From assembly GCA_027704905.1 (NCBI GenBank), contig CM051001.1, positions 23,992,890 through 24,056,889 on the forward strand: DNA of 64,000 nt. The letters run 5' to 3'. The notes beneath the pieces are model-generated. The model worked only from the letters and a program-made list of their open reading frames with translations. It did no database searches and was not told the DNA's origin. Shown piece by piece: positions 1-45,873 of this stretch. Source of the DNA: Muraenolepis orangiensis (lineage: Eukaryota; Chordata; Actinopteri; Gadiformes; Muraenolepididae). The position numbers were made by a program, and so were the translations under genes. The stretch's first letter is position 1. Every line of letters starts with the position of its first letter.

Positions 1-117
1 GTATGTTTACCTGAACTTATTGTACTTCTACCTGAGCACTGGCTCAGTTCTTGGAGACTTGTTAGGATTGAAATGCACTTTTGACTTCTGGTGACGAGTT
101 GTTCTCTTACCTGCCTT

Positions 118-182
118 TGTTGAAACACATTATTGTAAGTCGCTTTGGACAAAAGCGTCTGCTAAATGACTGTAATGTAATG
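118..182 (+). repeat. 3' tail of a teleost SINE/LINE-type repeat in a BTK intron
   Basis: The stretch reading GTCGCTTTGGACAAAAGCG, followed by TCTGCTAAATGA and a TGTAA repeat, matches a tail segment that is common in fish interspersed elements. Only the tail is seen. No other feature was recognised in 1-429, which is BTK intron. Confidence 0.55.
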
Positions 183-429
183 TAAGTGCATGTTTTGGGC
201 AGTAGCTCATAGCAAATTACTTACTAACACATCTATCTGAATCAACATGGTCATAGTTCATTTCGAAATTACACTTCAGTAGCCTACTATTTTCAATGAG
301 TACTCGCTCAGCTGTGGAGCTACCACTAGAGGGCGTCGATTTTACTTTCCCTCCTTATAGTTAGGGTTCAATGTCACCTTTTACTCACCCGCCCACTCAC
401 TCATATGTTGCTGTATGACAACAACACAG

Positions 430-2152
<1,723 letters not shown>

Positions 2153-2168
2153 GGATTAGAGCTGGAAA

Positions 2169-2200
2169 CAGACACACAGACACAGACACACACACACACA

Positions 2201-2241
<41 letters not shown>

Positions 2242-2266
2242 ACACAGACACACACAGACACACAGA

Positions 2267-2322
<56 letters not shown>
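2169..2322 (+). repeat. (CA)n/(ACAG) microsatellite in the BTK 3'UTR
   Basis: CA-rich repeat with interspersed CAGA units beginning 17 bp after the BTK stop codon, so it is expected to lie in the 3' untranslated region. Confidence 0.95.
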
Positions 2323-2742
2323 GCACACGGAGGTGTGGATGTTAATATTGATTGATAAGTTAATATTGATGGAGTATGTTAGGTTTCCAGGATGTAATAA
2401 AAGATACAGTCTAGAAGCATGGTTATAGGTTACGCTTAAACTCATTGATTGAACAGCCATTTTTAGACACTTAAGTACTTTAGTACTAGTCATTCTATTG
2501 TTTGTGTTTTAATAGTCATAATAATAAAGGCCTATATTATATCTTCTGGCCTTCTTCAATTGACTGGTTTAGAATGATCTATTGTTATCATTCGAATGTT
2601 TGCCTGAGAGATTTGAATTACAATAAAATGTGATTTATTGTGATTTATTTAGTGTGTTTATAACAATACATTTGTATTGTTGTGGAAACAATCCGATTGT
2701 ATATTGTCCTTGTTAGGTCCGTGGTAAGATGGCATTTAGTTG

Positions 2743-3130
2743 CAGTGGCGGCTGGCCCATAGGGGGCGATGGGGCGCCGCCCCCCCTAAACCACACGCAC
2801 AAACAAAATAAAAAATAAGAAATAAAAAAAATATATAAATTGTCAATATGTGTGTGTTTAAAATATGGAATGCACCCAGAAATATGTGTAAAATATGATT
2901 TTAATACATATGCTTTTCCTATTACACATATGCCTAGTACACTGCAGCCTTAAGGGCGCATTTGTATGACGATGCTGCTGGGGCGCTTTTCAAATCGCCC
3001 CACGGAGGCGGGTCTCTGTAGCAGTTTAGCCAATTGCTGATTCAAGATATAAACGAGTGACATAAAATGTAGCCAATCAGCGTCCTCAAAACGTCTTCCC
3101 GTGGGGCGCTTTTCAACTCGCCCCACGGAA
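2743..3130 (+). mobile_element. Diverged hAT-like element fragment with CAGTGGCGGCT end
   Basis: Begins with CAGTGGCGGCTGG, the same terminal sequence as the element at 3400. It contains a segment (near 3070, AATGTAGCCAATCAGCG) that parallels 3755-3780 of that element. A 27-bp GC-rich motif occurs twice, at 2980-3006 and 3103-3129. No matching right terminus or target duplication was found, so the borders are uncertain. Confidence 0.5.
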
Positions 3131-3187
3131 GACGTCATTTGTGTGCGTCACAGTGTACTACTAGGAAAAGCATATTATGCTCTGTCT

Positions 3188-3399
<212 letters not shown>

Positions 3400-4149
3400 C
3401 AGTGGCGGCTCGTCCATAGGGGGCGCTCGGGCGCTGCCCCACCTGGTTGAGAAAGGAAAAAAAAGAAATTGTGTTTTTAGATTTTAGATTTTTTGACCCC
3501 TAAAAATAAACTAAACATGTTTAAAATGAATAATAATGACTCATTTTAAGTATGTTTGTGTTTAAAATGCACAATAACGTTAATATAGCAAATATAAATC
3601 ATTTTTTTGTGCGTGCTATTCTCCCCCCTCGTTTGTGATTGACGTCACTCTCATAGAAATCTAGTACCTACCTCCAAACCTGGGCGCAAGACCGGTGCGC
3701 CCACTAACTCCGTCACTGCGCGCAAGCGGCCAATGAAAATGGATCAAGCAAATAAATGTAGCCTATCAAGGGTCCTAAATACGATATGTGGGGGCGCAGA
3801 TTCTTGCGCCCAAACAAAGAAACCAGTCACGCACTCAGTGCGCCACTCGTCACTCGTCACCCAGTCGTCAAACAGAATAGACTTCCGTTTCGAGGAGTAT
3901 TTTCTTTTTCGATTTCTAGCTAGCTACCATGGATAATAATAACAATACAGAGTAGAATGAGTAACAGTGAGGTTTATATTTATATTATGTATAGTTTTTA
4001 TTTTGTATTTCTTTAATTCGCCCTCTCGGTCGTTTACATGGAGAAATGGCGCCACCGTCTGGGAAAATGCGGTATTGCACAGCAGATATGATGAAAAAAT
4101 TGCGAATTTTTTATCCCCCCCCCTACTTCGGGTGTCACCGGCCGCCACT

Positions 4150-4150
<1 letters not shown>
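3400..4150 (+). mobile_element. hAT-like non-autonomous element inserted in a CA microsatellite
   Basis: The left end reads CAGTGGCGGCTCG and the right end GGCCGCCACTG, giving an inverted terminal repeat of about 11 bp. The bases on both sides read ACACACAC, compatible with the 8-bp target-site duplication of hAT elements, though a CA tract makes any such match uninformative. The 751-bp interior has no transposase reading frame; the 67-codon frame at 3733 is not recognisable. Confidence 0.65.

Positions 4151-4238
<88 letters not shown>
4151..4238 (+). repeat. (CA)n microsatellite, right of inserted element
   Basis: Pure CA run that continues the tract broken by the element at 3400-4150. Confidence 0.95.
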
Positions 4239-4240
<2 letters not shown>

Positions 4241-4948
4241 ACAAATATATGTCAGTGTTTTTTGTCAGTGTGTGCCGATATATATATATTTTTGTTGAGT
4301 GATTGATAAATCGAGTGATTTAAACAAGCATGTATATATATATATGGATGTCGCGATCGTGAAGTCCAACGGGGGGTGGGGGGGGGGGGTCGCGATCGTG
4401 AAGCTATATAGCTGGTAAAATGGTATAGCCCCCCCTGGTGAAAAATGCACCAGCCGCCAGTGAACCTACTGTTCAGGTGGGGAACCAGTTTGTTCAGCAG
4501 TGTTTTAGTCTCTTTTGACTCAATCCTTTAGGGGTTGAGAAGAGAGAGAATAATAAGGGGGTTACCAGCAGGCCCAAATGTGGATTTGAATACAACATTA
4601 AAACTGTTTGAGGAAATGAAGGCGTACTATCTGCCATTTTTAAACACGAAAAGCTACTTAATTAATATAAAATGCCTGCATCCACAAACGCGCGTGTGAG
4701 CATTGTTGCACGCAAAAAAAATCAGCGAAAAATAAAACGGACCGGCGCGGCCGTGAAACAAAGAAATAAAAACCGACCCAGCGACGACTACCAATAGAGA
4801 GACGGGAAGACACAGGGCCGCGCCGTGATTGGCGCATTCACGTTGCTGCTTCCTGGACACTGTCTCCAGTCGCTACACGTGAAGGTCAGGAACCGAGACA
4901 CTTTGAGGCAGTATTGTACCATTAAAGAAGGGGTTTCGTGTTGAGAAC

Positions 4949-5532
4949 ATGGAGGCACAAGGAGCCACGGCCGACCCTCAGCTTCAGCAGTTCATCGAAG
5001 TTGAATCTCAAAAACAACGATTTCAGCAGTTAGTTCACCAGATGACTGAAGTGTGCTGGGTAAGATCCTTGCTATGCTAGCTTACAAGCAGTTGATAATC
5101 GTCATTTTCCATTACTTAATGAATGACCCGCAATCAATGAGTACATGCGTTTAGTTGTCATAACGTAACGGCTCATAACAGTGTATAGTAGCGAGCTGTG
5201 CGGGTCGGTATTGCTTTCCATCTTTTAAGTTAAATATTTCATGCTGCAGCTTACAACGCACCTCATCATTACAGCAGTTTGTATTATTGTGCTGTTTTTC
5301 CTCCAACCTCTTGGCTATTGTACTCCTGCTGTTGCCTGACTAACCGTACCTCCCCCCCCCACCCCCCTAGGACAAATGCATGGATAAACCCGGTCCAAAA
5401 CTGGACTCCAGGACGGAAAGCTGCTTCGTTAACTGTGTGGAACGATTCATAGACACCAGCCAATTTATCCTGAACCGGCTCGAACAAACGCAGAGGAGTA
5501 GAGGCTCATTCTCAGAATCCATGTCGGACTAA
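4949..5532 (+). CDS. timm8a: Mitochondrial import inner membrane translocase subunit Tim8 A
   Basis: Two exons, 4949-5059 and 5371-5532 (stop TAA), give 90 residues; the human protein is slightly longer (97). It is a small Tim chaperone of the intermembrane space that works with Tim13 to carry hydrophobic precursors to the inner membrane (family knowledge). The twin CX3C signature is visible as CWDKC and CFVNC. The intron falls inside the first signature, between Trp and Asp. The N-terminal half has the expected helix with QQFIEVE and QKQRFQQLVHQMTE, and the C-terminus is Ser-rich (FSESMSD). The start is the first ATG of an open first exon that fits the family length. It lies 2.8 kb downstream of the BTK stop on the same strand, the order known in mammals. 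Confidence 0.95.
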
Positions 5533-6564
5533 TTTCTGTCCCAGGAAAGGACAGACATGCGTACAACTTTGCCTCTTGGTCCCTTCGCACCTCAGCAACC
5601 TCAGAGCCGTCCCAGCATCTAAAGCGTGTCACGTTTGATACAAGTGCCTCAAGCAAACACACGTATCTGGTCATCCATAGTTGTTCACATTCCCAAGGTT
5701 GATTCTCCTCCTCCCCCCCCCCCCTGTTGTCAGTGGACGTCTCTAATGTTGCTATTTGCTAGCCAACGTTTCATGTTGTTCTTGACAGCCGTTTTAAACC
5801 GGATTAGACACCACAGCTACACAGCACTCTTGGCATGATGTGAACCTGCATTGGATCAGCATGTGGCTCCAGCTAATTGTGGAAGCCTATATGACAAAGA
5901 CAAGATGGACACATCATGAAATAGTCCACATTACTGCTGTTTTGTTCCAAATGAGCAAGAGTTATGTTTTTATTGATAACATGATATATTAACGTAAATG
6001 TACATATGCAATAAAGAATACGTATGTCAATTTAAACACCCGTCTGTTTAAGGCACATCACGTCAGAGTATAGCAAGGGTGTTATTTAATTGACTGATGA
6101 AATATATACACACATTCAAAGGGTGTTTTGTACTTAAGAGAGAACAGTCTTCATTTAAAGCTAGTATGGCAGGGTAATTCAGTATCTTGACAAGGAATAG
6201 CAGCAAGGGATAATGGAGTCATCGGTACAATTCAAAGTAAACTTAAGAAATACTGCAAGTAACGCATGCTTTCCCAGTAACAATTGGCACATTGGTGAAT
6301 TGGAATGTTAACTTAAAGTAAGTTGCGATTGTATGATTACACATTCAGAATTCACTCAAATCGATAATGTCTTTGATAATGTCTTAAATAGGGAATAAAA
6401 ATTCAGATAGATAAACATTTAGATAGTTAACAATTTAGTCCATCAGTCATGTATGCTCAAAGCAAGCAGCTGCACGTGGTTCAGTGCATCTATGCATGAA
6501 GCGGATTGAGCAGAATGTCAACGCGACAGACAAGATTGACGGGGAGGAGGGGGGGGTCGATTGA
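5533..6564. other. timm8a / NIPA 3' convergent interval
   Basis: Contains the timm8a 3'UTR up to about 6030 and the presumed NIPA 3'UTR from the other side. A TTTATT string near 5969 (AATAAA on the minus strand) could end the NIPA transcript. No coding sequence or repeat was recognised in 6030-6564. Confidence 0.5.
6010..6015 (+). terminator. timm8a polyadenylation signal
   Basis: AATAAA about 480 bp after the timm8a stop codon, the first canonical signal on that strand. Confidence 0.6.
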
Positions 6565-9303
6565 CTAGACCGTCATATGGCTATCATTCCTCCTCATGGA
6601 GCTCTCGGGTGTAAACGTCCCTGTGGCCACCTTCTTGTCCAACTTGCCGTCGTGGGCGGGAACGGCCATGTACGGATGTTGCCGCCAGGGCGTGCCCTGC
6701 AGGCCGCTCCTCAGGAACAGCGGGATGGACTCCCACGTGAAGGTGATGTCCTTGAAGGCGTGCAGCAGGAAGATACCCATGATGATGGTGAGGAACCCGC
6801 TGATAGTGCCCACCACGCCGTCCGCGGTCATCCTCAGCCACTCCTTGAAGAGGATGGCCGAACACACCATGACGGAGGTGGTGAAGAACACGTAGTAGAT
6901 GGGCGTGACGATGGACGTGTTGAAGATGTCCAGCGCTTTGTTCAGGTAGCTGAGCTGGATGCTCACGCAGATCACCAGGCAGACGATCAAGCTCCAGAAG
7001 AGGGGCTCCCTCAGCACCGCCGTCCCGGCGAACAGCTCCTTGATGCCGATGCCCAGACCCTTCACGCAGGACACGGAGAGCGAGCCGATCACAGAGCAGA
7101 TCAGGATGTAGACCAGGACGTTCTTCTGGCCGTACTTGGGCGCCACGGCAAACATGAGGACCAGGCTGATCAGTACGACCGCCGAGGCAAAAACAAGGAA
7201 GCCTAACGAGGAGTATAAAAACAATAATTATTCCAAAAAGCTCCAGTGCATTCATGTTATCTATGCTTTAATCCTCAGGAACTGTTGTTTGACAATCTAG
7301 GCAAAAGGTGTTTATTTTACTCAACAAAAAAAACCTATGCCTTGCCTATATAGGCCCAATTCCAATGTGTGTCAAGTCTATTATTGTGCTGTGTCCATAC
7401 CAGGGTCTTTAAGCTTCTCAGCCATGCTGTTGAGTGAGGCCACCTCCTCCTCTTGTGGTGCATGGAAGACCATCACCGTGGAGCCAAAGATGCACAGCAG
7501 GCAGCCTACTTTTCCGTGCATGTTTAACCTCTCGTTCAGGAAATAGGTGGACAGCACCGCACTATTGAGAGAACCAAACACAAGAGTACAACCATTTGTT
7601 TGTAGCGACAATGCATCCCTCTTTAAATGTCACATGAATGTACACAGAATATATCGGCCTGCAGTGTGGAAGCACTGTCCATTTTGGTACATTTGGTACA
7701 ATGTATTAGATTAGCTTCTAATGTATTGTCATTGCACAGCACAAGTACAGTACAGAGAAAATAATTTGGCATCTAACCAGAGTGCAAATGTTACAGTATA
7801 GTGCATGGTAATATATAATGTTAAATAAGATGAAAAATAGTCGTATGAGATATGTGCAGAATTATAGGTATATATATCTACACACAGGTAAGTATATAAA
7901 TATCAACAAATGTCAAGTAGTGAGCAGGGGTATGCAGTTGTATCAACAAGATAAATATATAGAAATGTATACAGTCGGTCATGAGCAGGACTATGCAGTT
8001 ATATCAACAGTTGAAGATTAATATATATGTAAGTACAGTAAAACGGCTGTCATCGTGGTACAGAGTTCAGAGAGATGACAGCTGAGGGGAAGAAGCTGTT
8101 CCCTAAGCCTGCTCGACTTGGAACAAAGGTTCCTGCAGCGCCTCCCGGAGGAGAAGAGGGCAAACAGTCCATGGTTGGGGTGAGAGGTGTCTGACAATTT
8201 TTCGTGGGTAGTCTTTATTGCAGGGAGGAGTAATCTAGCGTTGGGCGGTTTTCACCGCCCTCTGCCGGTCTGAGATAGTGAAGTTGCCGTACCACACCGT
8301 GATACATATGTTGGTGAGTATGCTTTCGTGGTGAGTATGCTTTCAAAAGTGTAGTTTCCATACCTGGAGTCGATATTCTTGGTGAGACTGTACGTGACAT
8401 AACTGTCCATCTAGCTTCACCTTTCATCTACTCATTACTTCCTCCTAGTTCCTGCTTTTGATCCATTCTCACACGTGACACCAATTAAGTGAATGAGAGG
8501 GACAGTGACCAAACAGGAAGATAGCATACAAGCAGTAATATAAACATTTACCTCACAAGTACACTCATGGCTCCGAGAGGGGTGACCAGGGTGGCTGGTG
8601 CAAACGCATATGCCGCAAAGTTGGCAGCCTCCCCAACTCCCACTGAAAGTGAGGGACAGAAATGACTATGCGTGGCACTGCACAACATAGTAGGAAATTG
8701 TAAAGTTTTGATAGATGAAGATATGCTCTTCTCGCGTGTGTAATATGTGCTCTTTAAAACAATGTTCACTTCAAATACACAAAGTGGGCCTGGCGACGAG
8801 AATAGCCATCCCACGCTCCTGATTAGAATACAAAGGCGTCAATGTATAGCCGCAGTGTTGGTAACAGCCAGGCGTTTGTTTCGTAGACGGCTCTAACCAA
8901 CATTTGAGTATTCATGAAAAGGTAGGACGGCATACAATGATCTTACTCGAAATCAGTCCTGCCCACCAAAGCCATTCTTTAAGGTACGAATAACCCCCCT
9001 GGCCTGTGAAAGAAAGCAAGACACAGCATTGCATGTATGCAACCACTTTGCAATTAAATTCCCATAGAATCATGCGACAAATCCGGTCGTTTACGCCTTA
9101 TTTAATACAATTCAGAATCACTAATTTTTTTTATACATTCTAGATTCCTTGGAGTGAACGTTGATGTTACCTGCTCGCATTGAACCCTTGCTGGCCAATC
9201 GAAGCAAGCCCTTCTTTTTCAAAATAAAACTCGCCCCGATGAAGGCACTCGAGCCGATGGCCAAGGACAGCCCAATGTAGAACTCATTCCGGTTGACATC
9301 CAT
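6565..9303 (-). CDS. nipa2: NIPA2-like magnesium transporter
   Basis: Five coding exons, in transcript order 9303-9171, 9003-8947, 8642-8552, 7561-7401 and 7202-6565, give 359 residues with matching phases; human NIPA2 is about 360. The family are multi-pass Mg2+ transporters of plasma and endosomal membranes (family knowledge). Conserved segments are FYIGLSLAIGSS, FILKKKGLLRLA, GQGGYSYLKEWLWWAG, GEAANFAAYAFAPATLVTPLGA, NERLNMHGKVGCLLCIFGSTVM and FNTSIVTPIYYVFFTTSV, with about nine hydrophobic helices. The C-terminal tail is hydrophilic. Similarity is closest to NIPA2 rather than NIPA1 or NIPAL1-4, but a lineage-specific paralogue cannot be excluded. The ATG is the first codon of its exon, immediately after an AG acceptor; a 5'UTR exon with donor GAAG/GTAATG ends at 9562. 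The long open frames on the opposite strand at 6577-7206 are shadows. Confidence 0.88.
7690..8205 (+). repeat. Interspersed repeat family B (retroelement-like) in NIPA intron 3
   Basis: The segment containing GTGCATGGTAATATATAATG and later CAAACAGTCCATGGTTGGGG recurs in part at 45680-45873, 46848-47090 and 56092-56245. It has no intact open frame. It fills much of the intron between the NIPA exons ending at 8552 and starting at 7561. Confidence 0.7.
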
Positions 9304-10537
9304 CTAAAAAACAAAACGACAATAAAACGAGTGCCGCCAAAGTGTTACTGAATAATAAAGTAGCAACAGGTCGTCTATAGTCGGGTTACAATAGCCTGCT
9401 GGTCTCAGAGTTGAAGATCACATGACGGTTGGTCTCTATTCGGACCAGTGTGTGTGTGTGTACTAGATTTACCCATATATGAAGAGATTTTCACTAGCTT
9501 GCTGATTTGGTTGAATCATTTGTAAAAGTCATTGTATTACACATGATAGTTGAGACATTACCTTCAGCCCATTCGTTAACGTTGAAAGAAGTCAAGTAAG
9601 CGACGCACTGTGTGTGTGCGGACTTCCTGGTGACGAGACTTCTCACTGGAGTTTGACATACATTTCAGATAGTTGCTTTTCAGGTATTGTTCCTCAGACC
9701 TAAAAAAAAAAAAAAAAAAAGCCTAAGTATCCCCTCTCCCCCTCGTCGATAAAAATGACATAAGTATCCATATTGAAGTTAACAAAATAAATAAATAAAT
9801 TGAAATCCGACCAATACGATTTTACACAGCAGATGAACTCAAACAACACTTCTTGTTGTTACGCTATGAAGACTGCTTTTTATACGTTTAGAAAGTAAAT
9901 GGATTTTCACAATTGTTACACTTACCAATACATCAATAACACTAAATGACAGAAATACGCATACGTAGGCTAAAAAAATAAACAATATCATGTGGATAAA
10001 TAACATGGTTTCAAGAGCCAGCTCTGTTTGCAATTAGTGGTTAAAAGGAATGTACCATCATAGGCTATTGGATGCGATGTCAACAATGCTAAATATTGAG
10101 ATTGAAAAGTAAAGAACAAAAAAATATAAATATAATATAAATACCGTGCATTTAAGGTGTGCAGTTTTCTTGTTTTACACGTCAAATGTTCGACTTACAC
10201 ACAAGAAAACCCCAAATATACATATATTTTGATATAACATGGCATAATAACAATAATAAGGCAGATAGGCGTTACTGTACTAATACGAAATGGGCGTGGT
10301 TAAAACACGATGGATCTCATTGGTCGAAAGAACGTTGCGTGTAGACAACCGGAACTAGATCTAACCTTGACAGGGAAACACCTCTCACGTGTAAACTGTA
10401 CTCCTGTTGTTTGGTTTAAGAAAGCTAAACCCGATACTGGCAGTTGTCATGCACGACAATGCCTATGCTTGGATTACGACAGCTGGCCAGCTGTGTATCT
10501 AACTAGAGTTTATGGGAACACCCTCCGTTATCCAAAC
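9304..10537. promoter_or_regulatory. Head-to-head NIPA / mars2 upstream region
   Basis: The NIPA first intron (9304-9561), its 5'UTR exon upstream of 9562, and the mars2 upstream sequence lie between two divergent genes, so a shared promoter is possible. An inverted CCAAT box (CATTGGTC) is near 10318. Simple A runs occur at 9702-9720. No other gene is supported. Confidence 0.45.
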
Positions 10538-12560
10538 ATGAGGAATCCATGTCGTTTTATTTGTCGAAACTACAGCTTGCTACCACGATTGCCGAAACGT
10601 GTATTTACACAATGGCATGTCCTTCAAAGTAGTCTCCAGAGGCTGGATGCGAGGCTTATGAGCACACATCCTTCCAGCGACCTAGAGCATTTCTTCATCA
10701 CTACTCCCATATTCTATGTCAACGCGTCCCCGCATCTGGGACATTTGTTTTCAGCCGTGACAGCAGACTGCTTGCACAGATACAAGCTGCTTCAAGGCTT
10801 CACATCTAAGTTTTCTACAGGTAAATATGTGAGCAACTGTCTCGCTTAGAATATATGTAGCCTGACCATACTGTTGATATCTGCGGAGGTAACCATGTCA
10901 TTCCGTATTTCAGGCACAGATGAGCACGGCCTGAAAATCCAACAGGCGGCCGAAGCCGCAGGCAGAGATCCGCTCAGCTTCTGCACCGACGTGTCCGAAA
11001 GATTCAAACACCTTTTCGTCAAATGTAACATCTCGTACACTGACTATATCAGGACTACCGACCCTGTACACCGACGTGCTGTGGAGAGAATTTGGACAGT
11101 GCTGCAGAGCAAAGGGCTAATCTACAAGGGTACATATGAGGGTTGGTACTCGACGCAAGATGAAAGCTTCCTCACCCCATCGCAGGTGGCCGACGCCTCG
11201 GACTCCACGGGAAAACGCATCAAGATCTCACTAGAGAGTGGGCACAAGGTAAAGGAAATGGTCATTAAGCCATTCATTATTGCAAAAGTCCACTTTTCTT
11301 ATGCTGCCCTAAGAAAGGTGAATTGAACAACATAATACATCTAGACCAGTGGTCATGTTATATCAGCCTTTTCATTTCAAAGCTTCTTTGTGTCTGGCCG
11401 TCCGGCAGGTGGAGTGGATGAAGGAGGAGAACTACATGTTCCGTCTGTCCAAGTTTCGCGGCCAGCTGCTGGACTGGCTGACGGGGAACCCCGGGGCCAT
11501 TCAGCCAGAGCGCTTCTACCAGGACGTCCTCCAGTGGCTCCAGGAGGAGCTGCCGGACCTCTCTGTGTCCCGCCAGAGAAGCCGTCTCCAGTGGGGCATC
11601 CCGGTCCCTGGTGACCCGGAGCAAACCGTCTACGTCTGGCTGGATGCTCTCGTCAACTACCTGACAGTCGCCGGTTATCCAGATGACCACCGGCTGTGGT
11701 GGAACTCTGCGACCCACGTCATCGGGAAGGACATCTTAAAGTTCCACGCCATCTATTGGCCAGCTTTTCTCTTGGGGGCAGGGTTGCCGCTGCCACAGGC
11801 AGTCCGTGTGCACTCTCATTGGACAGTGGAGGGTAAGAAGATGTCCAAGAGTGTGGGGAATGTGGTCGACCCCATCGAAAAGTCTCAGATGTTTACAGCG
11901 GACGGCCTCAGGTACTTTCTTCTACGGCAGGGCGTTCCAGACTCGGACTGCGATTACTACGACAGCAAGGTGGTCAAGGTCCTCAATGCTGAGCTCGCCG
12001 ACTCGCTGGGCGGCCTGTTGAACCGATGCACGGCTCTCGCTCTCAACCCGGCCCAGCGTTACCCTCCCTTCTGCACGGAGCTCTTCCACGGCACTATGGG
12101 CAGGGCGACACCAGAGGACCACCACATGCTGGATGCGGTCCGGGACCTCCCCTCTGTGGTGGAGCGCCACTACGAGAGCCTCCGTGTGTACAAGGCGCTG
12201 GAGGCCATCGGCGGCTGTGTAAGGCTGACCAACGGGTTCGTCCAACGCCATGCGCCGTGGAAGCTAAACAGCGGGGACGAAGGCGACAGACGCTGGCTGG
12301 ACACACTCCTCCACGTGGCCTTTGAGTGCCTGAGGACATACGGCACGCTCCTGCAGCCCGTGGTGCCGGAGATCTCCAATAAGCTGCTGAGCAGGCTGGG
12401 TGTGGGGCCAGACCACAGGAGCTGGGCGGCCCTCAGCTTCCTACCCAGGTCCCGAGGGATGGCCTGCCCCTTTGAGGGCAGGGCGTTGGGGTCCGACTCT
12501 GGGGTACTTTTCAGCCGTTTGGATCCTGTGAACACTGACAACCGAAAGCCACGACACTGA
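10538..12560 (+). CDS. mars2: Methionyl-tRNA synthetase, mitochondrial
   Basis: Three exons, 10538-10820, 10914-11248 and 11409-12560 (stop TGA), give 589 residues; human MARS2 has about 593. It charges mitochondrial tRNA-Met with methionine. The class I HIGH motif is HLGH at about residues 66-69 and the KMSKS loop is at about residues 350-354. Between them lie GTDEHGLKIQ, the connective region, and NPGAIQP. The C-terminal anticodon-binding helical domain follows and no extra C-terminal domain is attached. The start chosen opens an Arg-rich, acid-poor leader of about 40 residues (MRNPCRFICRN...) typical of a matrix-targeting peptide. An upstream in-frame ATG at 10310 would add 76 residues that look non-coding. 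The gene is divergent from NIPA and convergent with med12. Confidence 0.95.
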
Positions 12561-13272
12561 TGATACACCCCCAAACAAATCAGCCGAATGCTTCTATGAG
12601 TGTCGACACATTGAATTAAAAGGTGTCGGTGTTACACTGTGTCAACTATCCGGTACAAGTGGGTACATGCAGATGGAATCAAATAAAACATGTTGTGTCA
12701 AAGCATTGTGGTATAATTAGCAGTTTGAGTTCAGTATGACATTGTCATAGCCGCATTAATCTAGGACACTGTTGGGTATAAGGCAAAACTTACATTTTAA
12801 AATATTTGAATGAATTACATTGGAAGGCAGTACAATATGTAATAAATACAACATAAAACTGACATGATTTTTTTTAATGAGAAATACACCAAACTGAAAA
12901 AATTTTACAAATTGAAATAAAATAAAAAACTTGCATTATTCTTATAATTTCTGGTACATTTTTTTTTTTTTACATAAACTTTCTCGCCACACTATTTCAC
13001 AGCAAGATCTCTGCCGACTTCTGCAAATATGTTCTGTAAATACACGACTCGACACAATATCCTTTCTCTGCCCGTTGTATTCAGTGATAAACTCGGGGGT
13101 GGTTTGGTTTGTCCATTTTGTGGTCCTTCATTGCTTGAGCGCTCACCTCCCCGATCGTGAGCCTCTAACATGAGGCTCCAGGATTTCACGCCGCACTCAT
13201 TCTGTGGCCCAGTCCACACCACAGATGGAGGGGGTAGGATATTCCTATATAGCACACTGCTATGAACAACGA
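12561..13272. other. mars2-med12 convergent 3' interval
   Basis: Only about 710 bp separate the two stop codons, so both 3'UTRs lie here. It is AT-rich from 12770 to 12990. An ATTAAA on the minus strand (12873-12878) is a weak candidate med12 polyadenylation signal. Nothing else was recognised. Confidence 0.5.
12682..12687 (+). terminator. mars2 polyadenylation signal
   Basis: AATAAA 122 bp after the mars2 stop codon. Confidence 0.65.
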
Positions 13273-44720
<31,448 letters not shown>

Positions 44721-45329
44721 TTGTCAACAGCTAGTTTTATATAAAACGTAAAATACAGAGTGTTCATGTGTTCTGCTCGAGTGTGTTATGTTTGCTGTAT
44801 CCTTTTATACAGCAGCATAAGGGGGATACTAGTGTAGCATTTGTTCAAACTATTATTACTGGTAGTTATTTTGTGACATTTTATCCAAATTGGCTTCATC
44901 CATTATCATCGACTTGGTATTTATCGATACGAAAAAGGCCAGAGAACAGCAAACGCTGAATGTCTTATATTCAGTCTGACTGAAGGAACCCTGCTACGTT
45001 TTGGAAGACTAGAATCTCTGAGTCAGACTTCATCTGCCTTCCTACCAAACCCCTGAACAAAACAGGTGATAGCAGACTGTGGTCTTCACATGACATGTGT
45101 AATACTTTTATCAACCATTTATACTTGGGCTGGCGATTTGTTTGATATAAATGTGAATGGGTGGTCTGTATGCATCCTCTTAATTTGAAACGTCACTATT
45201 CATTTATCTATAACAAAAAAACCCATTTGATACTGTAGTGTAGGTCACAACCTGCTCACGGACAGACACATTACACATTGGTCTAGATGAAAATGCTTCC
45301 TTCCTTGCAACTATCTTACTGACATAACT

Positions 45330-45428
45330 CAGGTGGTGGTAGCTGATGGAGTGTACTCCGATTGTATTAATATAGAGATGGTGGTGCCCCAAGGTTCCAT
45401 TCTGGGACCCCTGCTGTTTACAGTATAA
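45330..45428 (+). pseudogene. Reverse-transcriptase relic of a non-LTR element
   Basis: A 33-codon open stretch ending in TAA contains VPQGSILGPLLF, the conserved motif just before the RT catalytic region in LINE ORF2. Upstream and downstream the frame is lost. Confidence 0.75.
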
Positions 45429-45679
45429 AGGTAGTCTCTCAGTGCATCATCTCTGGATATAGCTGTGGAAAACAGTATGTCCCTGAAACAAAGTTTGAAA
45501 CTTTGTTTAAAAACTCTATATTTGATAGCCAAAAGCCACATTTTAATATAATGATTTCTACCTTAAAGGAATGCTGTTACAATGTGGGTAGTATATAAAA
45601 ATGAACACGTCCCCTCCATTTTACTCGGCATTCAGTTTTGCAACTTGTTCACCAGCAACCGTCTGTTCTCAGCTTTGCA

Positions 45680-45873
45680 GGGTAAAAAGTACAGTACAGC
45701 GAAAATAATTGTGCAAATGTTGCAGTAAAGTGCATGGTAATATATAATGTACAGTTGTTGAATAATATGTAAAAACAGTCTTCTAAAAAACTACAACTAA
45801 AAAGGTAACGGGTATAGAATAACTTAGAGAGTAGGTATGAGATATGTGCATAATTATAGGTATATATATATAC
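45680..45873 (+). repeat. Repeat family B, left half (interrupted)
   Basis: Shares AAAGTGCATGGTAATATATA and GATATGTGCATAATTATAGG with the copies at 7690 and 56092. Interrupted at 45874 by a hAT-like insertion; the right half resumes at 46848. Confidence 0.75.

Noticed and set aside
6577..7206. 209-codon + strand open frame opposite the last NIPA exon
   Set aside because: High-GC shadow frame; the minus strand encodes a clear NIPA transporter with matching phases.
10310..10537. Upstream in-frame ATG extension of mars2
   Set aside because: The added 76 residues do not resemble a targeting peptide, while the ATG at 10538 opens a basic leader of the right length.
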